A stretch of DNA of 64,000 bases from Prostheceraeus crozeri (GCA_907163375.1 CAJQUW010004624.1:1-64000); one strand, 5' to 3'. Positions 25,701 through 40,700 are shown, numbered from the stretch's first letter. Numbers and translations are program-made. Notes: a model not told the origin generated them from the letters alone.

Positions 25701-28700
25701 AACCTCTAGTTTACATACAACAACTATGTTATGTGTTCTATCTTATACACTCAACCAGTAGAGACATTCATTCTGTTACATCCATGAACATGACGTGATA
25801 AAATTCATATCATCTCAAAACCTTTTAACAGCGCTTGTCTTCAAACATATGCTGAATCCCACATAGCTTGTTTGTTACACTACCAATTCATTTCAATGCG
25901 AGCTAATCCTACATCACTCATTTCATGCGACATAACTTTTCACTTCACTTTACTTATTCCTACAATGCTACTACCATGTGTTCTAAACTTTATGAGATCA
26001 CTTTCATTTCTATCTCACACTTTCTCCATCATACAACTAAGTGAATAAAGTTGATGATACATTATCTGACTAAACTCATTGAGTCACATTCTATACGAAC
26101 AGATATTGCTAACATGGATCATATAAAACGCTAAGTCTTGTTATAGGGTTAACTATGCTATGGACTTAGTGATTTATCATTGTAACTTGCACTTCTAAAA
26201 TGCTAAATCCCTAAATCTTAACACAGGGATACCTATCCTATGGTTTTAGTGATTTAGGAGTTTTGCTGTATAATTTAGTAAACTTATGTCTCTGTCAGCA
26301 TACGACTTTTAACATTCATGTAACTTGTTGAACAAAATTCACTTTGATGATGGATGATACTATCCGTGCATGTAGTCATTTAGTAGAGTTTCCACTTGTC
26401 TGCATTTCTGAAGACGTTTTCCTATCACTCCTCTCACTGATTTTCTTGTTTACTGTAAAATATATCAGCAGATCATTTAACGCTTCCAATCTGTTGAACA
26501 ACATTCATATCAACACTACAAACGTCGTAGAATCCTAAACCTCTGTATGACCCTGTATTTCACTTACGTTTTATTTACTCTTTGGTCATTGTCTACCTAG
26601 AGTCCCAAGATACTTCACATCTAAAAGTCATACTGATGAGATTCACAGTTCTATCACCATGATAATTACAGCAAACGTACAAGTAAATACATGTGAGACA
26701 AGACATTAATTACGTCACATATTTCCATCCATCATCATTACCTTATGTTTAGCATTATATACTTAATTCTTTCATGTCACAAATTTTTTATCACTTATGC
26801 TTTTCGTTTTAATACTTGGTTTGTGTTACTCAAAGCTTAATGAATTTATCCAACCATTCGTCATAACACATCCGACGAATCCTACATTGCACAAAACATG
26901 GATGTTAAAGCACAACACTGACTAATGAATGATGTTTGCATATTCCTAGCTTTTGAGAGAGAGAGAGGCGTTTATTTTCATAATTAAAAATCAGACTTGA
27001 CAATATAGATCAAACTTGACAATTTACACATCAATCACACCAATAACATCTCATACATATCAAGTAAAGTGTGAGTAGCTTGGATAACAAGAAACTTTCA
27101 TACGTTGACTATTATATATTTTCCTAATCAACTCTTTACACACTTATTATTCCAATCACTGGAATGCATGCAATGTAATGAACTCTTCTATTGAACATGT
27201 ATCAATCACATTTCAGCTGACTGCATCAAATGTAAAGTGTATAACATAATGAGTATGTAACTATCCCTTATCAACGACATGAAACCTGTCTTTTCACCAT
27301 GAAATTGATTCTTACATTCAAAGTCATTTTATAAAGTGAACATATGCATCATGTGTTGCATGTATTCTACACTAAAAGAGATTGTTAATTTGTGCTATCT
27401 AAAACCCTAAATTCCTAAATTCAACCGCAGACAACCCTACCCCTCAGATTATGAACTTCAGCAATTTAGCTATGTCATTCGCAAGTGGTTAAGTTAATAA
27501 ATATACTATACAGTAACGGTTGACATTAACTTGTGTTATATAAAACCCTAAATCCCTAAATCCAACCGTAGATAGCCCTACCCTTAGATTATGAACTTTA
27601 GTAATTTAGCTATATCATTCACAAATGGTTAAGTTAATAAATGTACTATACACTAACGGCTAACATTTACTTGTGTTATACAAAACCCTAAATCCCTAAA
27701 TCCTTAAATCCAACGGTAGATAGCCCTACCCCTAGATTATGGACTTTAGGAATGCATCCATGTCATTGACGTGTTCAAGAATGTACTTGACATTCTATTT
27801 TTGACTTCATTCGCAGCAAAGGTGCATAACATATCAATACATCTAAAAACATCCGTTTACAGAACATTCAACTTTATTTCTAACTTTATTTTATACTTTA
27901 CCTATCTCACAAACTCTGAAATGATTCTAACTTTATTCCTAACATTACAAACAACTTCATTTCTAATTTTACAAACACTGAAATGATTCTAGCATTATTT
28001 TATACTTCACCTATCTTACAAACAGCGAAAGGTTATGACTTTAGTTTATTCTTCACTTATCTTACAAACAGTGAAATGCTTGTGACTTTATTTTATACTT
28101 TACCTATCTCACAAACACTGAAATGATTCTAACATTATTTTATGCTTCACCTATCTTACAAACACTGAAATGATTCTAACATTAAGTCAAACTTTACAAT
28201 CATCAACTTTATTTCTAACTTTACAAACAGTGAAATGAATCAGACATTATTCCTAACATTACAAACAACAACTTTATCTGTAACTTTACAATCACTAAAA
28301 TGATTCTAACATTCATTCTAACTTTACAAACTTCAACTTTATTTCTAACTTCACAAACAGTGAAATGATTCTAACTTTATTTTATACTTTATACTTCATC
28401 TTTCATTTATTTTTTTTCATTTTATCATTCAGACTTGATAATTTGTCTCATATGTACATTATGACCAAGAGTAACAGACTTTATGTTTCACGGTTAACAT
28501 TCACTTGTGTTATATAAAATCCTAAAACCCTAAATCCCTAAATCCAACCGTAGATAGCCCTACCCTTGGATTATGGACTTTATGAATGTATCCATGTCAT
28601 TGACATGTTCAAGAATGAACTTGACATTGTAAAACTTAAGGCACAGCAAGGGTGTGTAGCACATCCAAAAACGTTAGTTTACAAAATATCGATTCTACAC

Positions 28701-31700
28701 ACTTTCATATGACGCTTGGTTGACATTTCCTAATTCGATGTCATGTAAATCTCACTTGGTCATTCACAAGTGATAAACCCGATAGACTAAGTGTTAGTCG
28801 CAAATTACATGTCACTTTATAAACAGCGTTTGGTTAACTCTGAATGCACATTCATCCCTGTGACTTGTAAACGATTGAAACTCTGCTGTCATGAAATAAT
28901 GCATACATCAACAATGATTCTTATCCATCTCATAGGTTTCATGTTCAATTCATGATGACTTGGGTTTTGATTTCGATGACTACCAGTACTTAATAATGCA
29001 TCTCATATGAACAACGTGATAGACTTCATGTTTCACGGTTCATTTGTGTTATATAAAACCCTAAATCCAACCGTAGATGACCCTACCCTTGGATTATGGA
29101 CTTTAGGACTTTAGGATCGACGTGATTAAATGTCATGGAACTTATGGCTAACCCTCACACACTCAACGTTTGTGACAAGACTTTACCTGGTTTTATAAAG
29201 CATTCACCACTGTAGTACATACTATAAGACCTTTTAACACTGTGAAACAATCTACACAGTGCATTAAAACCTTCTAAAACTTTCTAGTGCTGTGATGAAC
29301 ACTGTTTTCATATAACATTCTAAACTCTCAGTCTCACTACAGTAGAAGACTGATTTTAGTAAACCTGATGAAGTATTCAGCAATCTAACAGTCATGGAGT
29401 TCGAATTTTCTAATAAGGGAACATTTGGCAACTGTCTCCACTCAACATAAAACTTTCTAACACTGTGAAAGTAAGTTACAAGACAATCTACACTGTGCAG
29501 TAAAACCTTTTCGATAAAACTTTCTAGTGCTGTGGTGAACACTGTTTTCACATCAGAACATATTAAACTCATACATTCGTAATGTGTGAGGAAGTAAAAC
29601 ACTACAGGACTTCTTATTTCATAAACCCTACGAGATACAGTGCGGTACTGATAAACACTGCGGTACGGATGTAGGAACATTTTCCTATCTTCAGTCTTAA
29701 CACAAGACAAGTAACGTTCGTAAGTGAAGCATCTTTATACATTTTACTCCAGTAAGCATCTTTCATAAAACCTACGATATACATTACAGTTATGATGTTA
29801 CGATATACATAACAGTTATTGTTATGTGACTGAGTATGAGGTTTGAAGAGCTTGCATACTAAATAAGAGAGAAGTGTTTCATGTTCGCATTTGGTACGTG
29901 AGTGATCTCCCTTTCATTCCATTCATCTTTTTGTCTCCGTGATAGAGACAGTTCTTAAAAGAACTCTTGGGTCATTCTCATCAACTTAGGTTGTCAACGT
30001 TTTTAACACTCAGTGCAATGGAGGTGTTTTAAAGTAACCTTCAACAGATGGCTAAATGTCACCCTGGCGGTCAGAGCACTACGTTGAGACGATAAGGCAA
30101 CCACTTGCAAACATGACGCAGAGAGGTTTAACAAGGATTATAATTGCCGAATATCCCATGCGGTACTCTTCGCTGCGGATTCCATCGCCACCCAAAAGGG
30201 ACGCCCGTCGATAGGAAGTATTACACCGAACATCTCTTTACCATGCACACTTTGAGTGTAGGCAAGACGTGAGAATGACTTGATAGCAAGCCACTTCTGT
30301 TAGCAGAGAATGGATAAAGTGATTTGATAGCAGACCCTCTGATATCAGAGGGTGGAAACTCAGCCAAGATTTCACCTATTAGCAGAGACATGAAACTTAG
30401 AGTGATTTGATAGCAAAGTATCTCTTAGCAGAGGATGGATAAAGTAACACCACCCCTGATAGTAGAGGGAATAAGAGGCCTGATAGCAGGACCCACAGGT
30501 TGTAGAGGGGTTTGATAGGAAATATCCTGAGACCAACCTTTAGTGCAATGGAGATTTTATAAAGTAGTTTGTGGCAGATGGCTAAAGTACTCTGACCTGG
30601 CGAGAGAAAGCATCAATTTCATCCTCATATTTTCACTATCATTACATTGCAGGATGGAAAAATCCTCTATCCAACTTCGATCCAAATGATGATTCATAGC
30701 ATACTCATCTAGACCCACTAGTTTTTCAACTAAAGCCCCAGCTTTAATATTTTCATTTACATTTGTAACACTTTCTATAGCTTTCAACGAATAGCCAAGG
30801 TCTCTTGCTACAAACCATGAAGTTGGGAAACGAATGCAACTTTTCATCTTCAAATAATTTCAAATGATGATGGGTGTCAAGAATGGACACTCAGTTGAAT
30901 ATGCTTGATATGACTTGTACACCTTCACAAGTGTTGATGACTCAGTGAAATCTAACTTCGGTTTTATAACTCTTGTTCATTCATATATTTTGTCAGTAGC
31001 GAAATATACTTTATCTTTCATTTCAATGACTGGTAAGACTTGATAATTTGTCTCATATGTACATTATGACCAACGTGATAGACTTCATGTTTCATCTAAC
31101 GGTCAACATTCACTTGTGTTATATGAAATCCTAAATCCCTAAATCCGATCGTAGAGAACCCTATCCTTCAGATGATGAACTTTAGGACTTGTGATGTGTG
31201 GTATGACCAATGTGATGGACTTAGGAATGTCATGGAACTTATTGCTAGCCCTAGATTCTCTCACACACTCAACGTTTGTGACAAGACTTTACCTTGTTTT
31301 ATAAAACATTCAACACTGTAGTACTCACTATAAAACCTTTTAACAATGTGAAACAAAACAATCTGCACAGTGCAGTAAAACCTTCTAAAACTCTGTAGTG
31401 TTGTCCAGATGGATGTACATTGACAACATTGACTGCAGAAACATTTTGCTCATACTGCTCTCATAAAACTGTTTCCAACGTTCGCTAAGCCTCTACTTTC
31501 ACACAATCATGTCAATGTTTTTAACTTCTTGCAAAACTTATTTCAACGTTTGCGTTTAGACTTTTATAAAAATCATTTCACTTGACATCTACTCTTATAA
31601 AAATCATGTAGGCTGATGACAACACTATCACTACAGTTTTAAGTCTCCACTTTTACAAAAATCATTTAAACTGATGACAACACTTAATACTTTTATAAAA

Positions 31701-34700
31701 CACATTGAAACTCATGACAACACTTTAACCTTTCTGCTCTACCAAAAATTATTTAAAAGGATAACTATACGTTTAGAATTTATGAAAGTCAACGTTGCGT
31801 TTCACAAACATCATTTGTCACTGGATGTTCTTGCCCTACACAACTGATTTTTACTTTTCAATACTGAACTTTTATTCTATACACTGAATGAGTCTTTCAT
31901 GTTGACTCTATCATGCTTGTTAGTTTTCTCCATCCTTAATTTGATTTTATAAAACATTCCTATCCTGTTGAAGTGTGGATGACATAGTGATTCCTACCAA
32001 CAACGTTTCATGATAAGAGATTGCTTGCTACAGAAGAGAGAAGCATGTGTTGCATGTGGTGGTCCCCCGCTTGATCATCCCTCCGTGAGACAGAACTTAA
32101 AAGAACGGATTCTCCACTCAGTGCAATAGAGATAGATTACCTTCGACAGATGGTAACCCTGACGGTCACATTGAGACATAAGAATTAGAAACCTTTGACT
32201 TGAGAAACCTTAGACTTAGTCAGTCCCTTCCTTTGGAACACGTCATACCTTGACTCGATAACAAGTCAGCTGTTTGAGTTAGGACTCACTCGGTGCAATG
32301 GAGAATTTATAAGGAAACCTGTGACAGATATCTAAGCGTCGCCCTGACGTTCAAAGCGCTACGTAGAGGAATAGAAGCCACAACGACCGTTGGCCAGTCG
32401 GATTAAGGAAGTTTGAACCCCATGCGGCACTTATCACTGCGGGTCTCACCGCCGTCTCGAAAGATCGCCCATCGACAGGACATTATTATACCGAAGTTCT
32501 CCTTGCCATGCACCATTTTAGTGGTTTGGAATTGGCCTGATAGCAGAGCCACCGACACTTGCTAAAGGCAAATGTGACCATGAAAGTTAACTCTCTTCTT
32601 TATAGTGGATGTTTGATGAGGTAGAAATCCTCGCTCGTTCAATCAGAACTCTCATACACACTTACAAATGCCTTGGTTGACTTCAGCAGGTTCAAAACCC
32701 CCAGAAAACGTCCAAAAATAACGAATTTAAATTTTCGGTAGTTTTGCATTACTTATAAAACGTTTATAAGTAGTCTATGACTTGACCTGAATCATGACCT
32801 CTCGAACAAACGTTGAACGAAGTCTATCCGATTGCTACAAGCAGAGAAACATGCCTTTAAAGTTTAGGCCTACTACGATGGCCTGATATCCAGGACATCT
32901 CCTGGCTCTCCACTCACTCTGACACCTTAGGTGAGTGCGGCAATCGAAAAATCTGCCTTGGTTTCCTACGGAAACCCGGTTTTTGGAGTCATCTGATGAG
33001 AGAAAGAGAGGCGAATGACCTTTTCTCTTCTCACCATATGCATCTAATGACATAGTGTCCCATCACATCCTACAGTCAGAGATCAGTGGTAACGGTGGAC
33101 AAAAGACATCCACTTCTACACAATATGACGCAAAACATGCTACATCCTCGACAAAATCCCTTCTCTGCTTGTAGTCTCACCCTCTCTCCCGGAGAGGTCA
33201 GGTCAAGGTCACTCCTGCCTCTGCTTGTAGTCTCATCACAATACACTCAGTAAAACATCACGCCTTCACAGTTTTCCATTTTTAGCACTACTTATAAAAC
33301 CAGCAGTAGTCACATCACGTATTTCATGACGCGGAGCGGTAACCTAAGGTCACGTAAGGTCACGTAAGGTAACGGGGCTGAGTCAGCATGATGACTCATC
33401 GTTGCACCGCACCGTGCTTGAATTTGGGACGGGCTTACTACTGACAGCGTAACAGAATATTATCTTTATTTTTATCTACTTTTGGTTTTGTGTGTGCGCA
33501 ATTCTTTTTCTGCATAATTTTACCGTGCGCGATTCCACTGTTTCTGATGTGCCGTGCTGATGAGCCGGCGGATGGCGAAATCAAAACTGACCGGTGCTTC
33601 TGTAACCAACTGGCTAAGGTTGGCAGCTGTTCAAATTAGACCATGAGACTTCATTCGATTCTACATACATGGAATACGTAAATGGCAGGCCTGTCGGCAG
33701 GATAATCAAGAGTTACCGATTACGCGAACCGGTGCTGATTTTATCCATTTCTGCCTACTTTGATCTTCAATCAGATCACAGAATTTTCAGTAGAACGCGG
33801 ATAACTCGAACTCGTTGAAAGCGCTAATTTTGCTGGTATCATCCGTGATTCGAATCTAATAAAATGTAAGCTCCTTTCATTCAGATGAGAGCGATATATT
33901 AGCATTTATAGCATAAGAACATGTACTACTGTAGTCGGCAGATTTTTAACTCTAGCATGCTGGCTGTATATGCATGTCCATTATACAACCACAATCGAAT
34001 TTTATTCAATTTTTTCTGCTTAAGTGGCATGTAAATGTACATCCAAATTAGCCTCTTTACCAAAATTCTCAGTGCAATAACTCTAGCACTAGCTATCATA
34101 CCGCATAATGCGCATGTAGAATAGCCAATGTTAAAACAGTCTATAAAATTTAGCACAAGGACGACTTTGAAGAATGCAAAATAAGACACCGCCTTCATAA
34201 GCTCATTTTCATGCTTGTCAAAGTATGCTGACTACTCTCCGACAGCTTCGGTTTATTCATGGTTTTCGTGAGATGCAAGATGAAGTAACATGTATATAAT
34301 ATCAGGGACATCTATGATAAATATTAGATATCTAAGGGACGTTCAACTCCCATACCATGTACTGGACTGGAGGCCAGTGACTTTGGTAGACTTGATTAAT
34401 GACGGTAGTTTTTGCACATCTGGATAAAACCGTGAGAGAAGTTGTAAACAATTATCCAGTACTCTAATGCGCGCATTCATACAGGGAATCTGCTGAAAGA
34501 AGATTCTGGACCCAATCAAGATGATATTAAAGAATTATAAAACTCCCACAAGAATAGGCAACTGTCAATAACTGCTGAAATATCAACTGCCAGTAATTGA
34601 AATTGTTCACCTACGGCATTTAGCATAAATGGCTACTGGTGTGGATTCTGTACATTTTATACATGTTCATTTTTTGTGCAATTAGCAGGCTTTTGAGTGG

Positions 34701-37700
34701 CAAAATATTTGCTTGCAAAAATCGATTCAGCAGTGTTTTTTTTGGAAAATTGTGACATCTTTCTGGACAATTTTTGATTATCTATTTTCTTTACTCTAAG
34801 GAGTCATGGACTAAATGATAACTGATCAGTGATGATTTTACTTGCTACTAAAATCATTGCAGTAATATTTCCATGCCTGATTCATTGTTATACAAGTAAA
34901 AGACATGATTAAAATCTTACAAAAATCAACCGATGATGTAGTCAGAAACGAACATAAAACAAATTGAAACGTCCAAAAATTGATAATTTGATTGGTATAA
35001 CTAATGAAAATGGTAAAAGTTAAGCAAGAATCGTTTGAATATCCATTCCTTCGGAAGATCCTTTATAAAGATTTTGGTGAAAAAGTGCTGTCTTCGCAAG
35101 TGTGCTTCCTCATAATGAGTGGTTGCCGATGTCAATATACTTTTATCTCTTATTAGACATCTCGTGATTATAGAGCATCACCTGTGACGCCTTCAAATTA
35201 TATTCAAAACTCCGACGAACAAATACAATGTGAGTGTGATGTCAGTGGTTCATTGCGAAAATCGTATTGAATAAAAAAGCAAACCAAGTGGTGGTGATTG
35301 ATGACTCTCCACGATTTTAAGGTCCTACCATATTGTGCAATTCAGGACCAGCAATGATGAGGATTTAAGTTGATCACGAAATACGTAAAAATTTCGTTGG
35401 TGAATATGAAAACATCCGCGCATCAATGTGATAAAAATAGCCAATTTTCGTTTAATGAAAGTTAACTAATTCAAGGCCGAAATAAATCACAAATGTTATA
35501 TCGCTTCATTGCTCTTGAATTCTCGAATAAAGTCCACCAGTATAGGCCTATACAGGAAGACGTCTTAGATAAGGCAATAGGAAACTCAATGAATATAGAA
35601 ATTGAAGCTGGGACATTCCCATAACAACGTCTAAATGTTTCATAATTTTAATAAACTTATAGTTAATAAGACTTAAGGTTTGTCCTTAAGAGGACAGGTG
35701 GTGCGTTCCCACCGGCAGACATTAAACGTTCAAGGCGTGTCAAACTTTTGACTATCCTAGGACTACATTTTAGAGCCAAACTTGACGAGATCGGTGTGGA
35801 GGACCTTCCAACTAGTCCATTTTTCAATCAGCGCTTCTAAAGCGGGGCTGGACCTTACCCCTAATGGTCCTTTGACTTGTGATCCTCGACAAATGCATGA
35901 ATGCATGAAGGTCTTTAAGCACAAAGACTTGACGGATCTGATTGCGTGCCGGGTGGACCTTCCCGGGGGTCCATAACATAGCGCTATACGGGCTGGACTT
36001 CACCCTTAAGTGTACGAGATCGTACAAGGCCGCTTAACAAGTGATCTCCTTGGTCAAAGTTTCAGGCTCGATTGATTAGGAACTTATATATAAATAGACA
36101 CTTAGTAATCACCATGTCAACCCTATGGAGACCAGTAACGGACACAGTCCATTCATCACACTAAGGCAGTAAGCGATAAAAAAAACAACGTTAAAACAAA
36201 TAAAACAATAGCCAGTCGTCAGCAGGTACCCGCCTGGTCGCGTTTCGGCCCCTCTACCTGAACGCTCAAGCCCAGGTGGGCGGGGCCCCGCATAAACTTA
36301 TATGCGGCTGGCATTCTAAAATCAATACAGTAATGATATGTGTAATAATAAGTAATACTGATAGTAATAGTAAAAACAAAAACAGAACAACCGCAAAAGA
36401 CGGATACAACCAAAACAAACTAAAATATATGTGTGAAATACTGAAATGGTATAACCAATAAAAAAAATAATTAAAAATTAAATGCTAAGAAAACAAACAG
36501 TGTTAATTTTATTGTTTAAAATGCGCACTGCGATGTCAGCTGCCTGGCTGAGAAATATCCAAACTTGACTAGAAAATTGTTATGACCGGTTAGGATTTTC
36601 TCAGTACATGCCTTCATTTTAGACTTACAATATCCTCTGCCGCTCATCACAAAAAGTGTCATATTAATTCGTTTAATTAGATCTTCAAGATGCGAGCAGA
36701 TGCGACAATAACGTAAAACCTGGCCGGCAAATACATTAATTCCCATGTTATAAGGTATTGCACTGTCTGGAAATGTCAACAGAACAACAGGGAAATCAAA
36801 ATCTTCCACTTTATGATATATTGAGGTTCGAAGACCGTCACTACTAGATTGGAGTCTCACGTCGAGGTAAACAACGGCTTTATCATTGACACCGTTTCTA
36901 TCTGCAAGAAGCTCCACTGGGTAAATTTTTGGAATTAAGGTATTGAAATGCTTGTAATTTATTACGCATATATCGTCTATATATCTCGAAGTGTTTGACA
37001 ATAATTTAGCTAGTCCAAACTTTTTATTTTTAACCAATTGTTTCATAAAAGAAAATTCGCAATTTAACAGAAACAAGTCGGCAAGTAAAGGACTGCAATT
37101 CCCTCCCATTGGTACTCCTCGAATTTGTCTGAACACATAACCGGAAAAAGAAATGTAGACTTCAGACACTATAAAATCAATAGCCTTCTTAAAAGAGTCC
37201 ACGTCATAGCAAAAATACCCCTTATATTTGATTTTGGAGAAAAACGACTTCTCATATCCTACACACAAGTATCTACGATTAGTGGAATTGAATGTGAGAT
37301 CAAGGATGGAAAAAATATTATTCTTGATAGCACCTTGATCTAAGTTTGTATAAAGAGTAGAGAAGTCAAAAACTTGCATAGAGTGGACGTTCACGTTAGA
37401 AATATTCCTCAAAAAATCTTGAGTCGAGGCTACACTCCAAAAATAAGAATAACCAGTATTACTTCTGATTGACTCACAGTATTTATGGAAATTTTCTCTT
37501 ATCACTTTCAGACCTTTGTTGATATTCACCGATAACTTTTTAGTTGTACAATTTCTGGCTCCGGCAATGAATCTAAACTTATAAGGATTTTTATGCAATT
37601 TTGGAATCCAGAAAAGTTTTGGTAGTTTAAGGTCCTTGTCACTAACATTAATATTAAAGTTTGATTTCATATCTTTGACGTGTTTATTAAGGACTTCCTT

Positions 37701-40700
37701 TTCAGAAATAAGCTCAGGTTTATAAGTTGCATTGCCTACTGCAGTGGAAGAATCTATGTCAAAACCAAGCTCGTCCATCAGGATTTTGAGATAGAACTTT
37801 TTACATATGAAACTAAAGTTGTTGGATGCTTTATCGACAGGAACGACTATCAAGTTTTTATGGAGATCTTGCAACTCCTTATCAACACAAACGTTGCTGC
37901 CATTATCTTTCCTACCCAATTTCTTACAACGAAAGATGCGGTGCTTTACTAACATCATGACCCTGTTTTTCCAAATAGAGAAGTCATCAACTTTTAAGTG
38001 AAGGCGACTGGACACACGAGATATATGATTATCTATGGAATCGCTGATCTCTTTTTGAATGGATTTCCATGATATTGACCTAGACAATCTGTGTTTAGTG
38101 CCATACGCAAATATAGCTCTGAGACCTGGATCATTTATTATATCTAAATTACCGGTAAAAACATGCCCATAAGGCTCATAAACAAAATTGGTCATCGAGT
38201 CACAGCTGCAATCGCTCTGCAAAATGCCAACAACTTCCTGAATTGTCAGGCTATTAAGAAACTTATTATAATTGAAGAATTTCAAACAAATAGGGTTATT
38301 AAGCTTATGGTACACTTTGGGAGGATATAGATGTTTCGCTTTTTCTGGAACTAAAGCACAGACACTTTTGTCATTAAATACAGAAGGTAGATGAAGTTTG
38401 TCAACTAAATGAGACTTGAAAGGAATCACTATATGCGTTTTGTCTTCGGTAGAGATATCCTTCTTGTTTCTATATAATTTACTATGAACATATGTTGTCA
38501 AAACGAAAGATAGGTCATTCGACTGATCAAGAAGCCTAGAATACATAATTTTAAGCATGCTATCACTTATCGATTTCAAGCAATTATAGAAATTTCTTAT
38601 TTTGTTGCTCTTCATCAACTCTTGAAGTTCCTTGAGAATATCCTCACAACTATTAGATGGAGGATATTTCTTTCTACTCGACTTCCTAAGGCCATGGCTT
38701 CTCTTACGTCTGCTAATAGGAGAACTAAAAAATGAAAATGAATTTGCAGTGTTCTGAGGGGCGCAACCTCCGCCTAACACTCTGTCATTCAAACCTAAAG
38801 GATGCAAGGTGTTCAGCGTTCTTATATGAAAATCTTCCTTACTGTTAAGCTCGAAGGCAATTTCTGTATCAGATTTATTACGAACATCGACAAAGTCAAT
38901 AATTTGTATACTTACATCATTCCAACTGTGATTAGAACTATTAAAATGATTACTTAAATACGTATTGAGATGATTCTTTTGAACAGGTTGCCGATGCCCA
39001 TTAAGTCTACAATGTAATGGCTGTTTTGTCTGTCCAACATACTGGACCCCACATGATTGACATGTGATCAAATATATTACATGTCTACTCTTACACGAGA
39101 AACTACTAGGATAATTTAAAACGAACCGTCTGCCGGTACTAAAACTCTTAAAAGTAGTATTAGTGTCAAGAGATTTACAACATAGGCATCTTTTGCTGCC
39201 ACAGACATCAACACTACTGACGCATGTGGAGGGCGCTATCCACTCCTTCGCATTAACGTCATACACTTTAGCTTGCATTATATCCATATTTCAAATGCCA
39301 GGACCCCATACTAAGCAAGGAATCCTTTCAGAGGTTGGACTTTAGATCCTTGCTATCTAATTGGTACTTAGACCTAACACAACTACCAATGTCATTAATA
39401 AACCGCTATAAGAATGTGAGGCTTTTGCCTGCCAGCAGAGGTCCAGTAGCGGGGTCATAAACCACCAGCATCTGCAGACTTACTGTGTTAGCAATTGAAG
39501 CTGGGACATTCCCATAACGACGTCTAAATGTTTCATAATTTTAATAAACTTATAGTTAATAAGACTTAAGGTTTGTCCTTAAGAGGACAGGTGGTGCGTT
39601 CCCACCGGCAGACATTAAACGTTCAAGGCGTGTCAAACTTTTGACTATCCTAGGACTACATTTTAGAGCCAAACTTGACGAGATCGGTGTGGAGGACCTT
39701 CCCACTAGTCCATTTTTCAATCAGCGCTTCTAAAGCGGGGCTGGACCTTACCCCTAATGGTCCTTTGACTTGTGATCCTCGACAAATGCATGAATGCATG
39801 AAGGTCTTTAAGCACAAAGACTTGACGGATCTGATTGCGTGCCGGGCGGACCTTCCCGGGGGTCCATAACATAGCGCTATACGGGCTGGACTTCACCCTT
39901 AAGTGTACGAGATCGTACAAGGCCGCTTAACAAGTGATCTCCTTGGTCAAAGTTTCAGGCTCGATTGATTAGGAACTTATATATAAATAGACACTTAGTA
40001 ATCACCATGTCAACCCTATGGAGACCAGTAACGGACACAGTCCATTCATCACACTAAGGCAGTAAGCGATAAAAAAAAACAACGTTAAAACAAATAAAAC
40101 AATAGCCAGTCGTCAGCAGGTACCCGCCTGGTCGCGTTTCGGCCCCTCTACCTGAACGCTCAAGCCCAGGCGGGCGGGGCCCCGCATAAACTTATATGCG
40201 GCTGGCATTCTAAAATCAATACAGTAATGATATGTGTAATAATAAGTAATACTGATAGTAATAGTAAAAACAAAAACAGAACAACCGCAAAAGACGGATA
40301 CAACCAAAACAAACTAAAATATATGTGTGAAATACTGAAATGGTATAACCAATAAAAAAAATTAAAAATTAAATGCTAAGAAAACAAACAAACAGTGTTA
40401 ATTTTATTGTCACAATAAAGTCACAATTCATTTGAAATCGACCATCGCTATCAGAAATCGATGCTTGTATGTGAATAATGTACATGTACACTGCACAGAT
40501 TCTTTCGACAATTTCTCTTCAAGACTGGGCCGGGCGTATTAATTAGTATGTACACCAAAACATTCAGCTGGATTCTGATGTATTTTACAATAATGAAATG
40601 AATTGTTTGCCACCTTTTTTCATGGTTTTATCCAGATACACATTGCCGTCATAAATCAAGTCTACCAAAGTCACTGGCCTCCAGTCCAGTACATGGTATG

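Larger units (their letters stand above)
17218..33642. mobile_element. Giant foldback element with ~7-kb terminal inverted repeats
   Basis: The left arm 17218-24370 (7153 bp) is the near-perfect reverse complement of the right arm 26233-33642 (7410 bp), around a unique centre 24371-26232. Both outer ends read GGTCTAATTTGAACAGCTGC inward, and homology stops abruptly outside them. I see no clear target-site duplication. Sampled stretches are identical or nearly so. Arm length difference (257 bp) is almost fully explained by a 129-bp insertion and an extra ~130-bp module in the right arm. The arms hold internal modules: AGGTCA-type sites near the ends, a four-copy 60-70-bp module, TTTAGGG-bearing units and a tandem array. 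No transposase, integrase, polymerase or RT is recognisable. It is either a non-autonomous giant TIR element or a host inverted duplication; a related solo end at 12455 favours an element. Confidence 0.85.
26233..33642 (-). repeat. Right arm of the giant inverted repeat
   Basis: Mirror of 17218-24370. It carries two events absent from the left arm: an inserted segment at 26953-27081 and a third TTTAGGG-unit copy near 27480-27609. Subterminal repeats near 33340-33380 also differ slightly (CACGTAAGGT duplicated). These differences show the arms are two real sequences rather than one read twice. Confidence 0.9.

Noticed and set aside
35600-36515. Hammerhead ribozyme in the pseudo-LTR
   Set aside because: A CTGACGA and a GAAAC occur on the minus strand near 36210-36250, but in the wrong order and without stems to form the core. 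I did not claim it.
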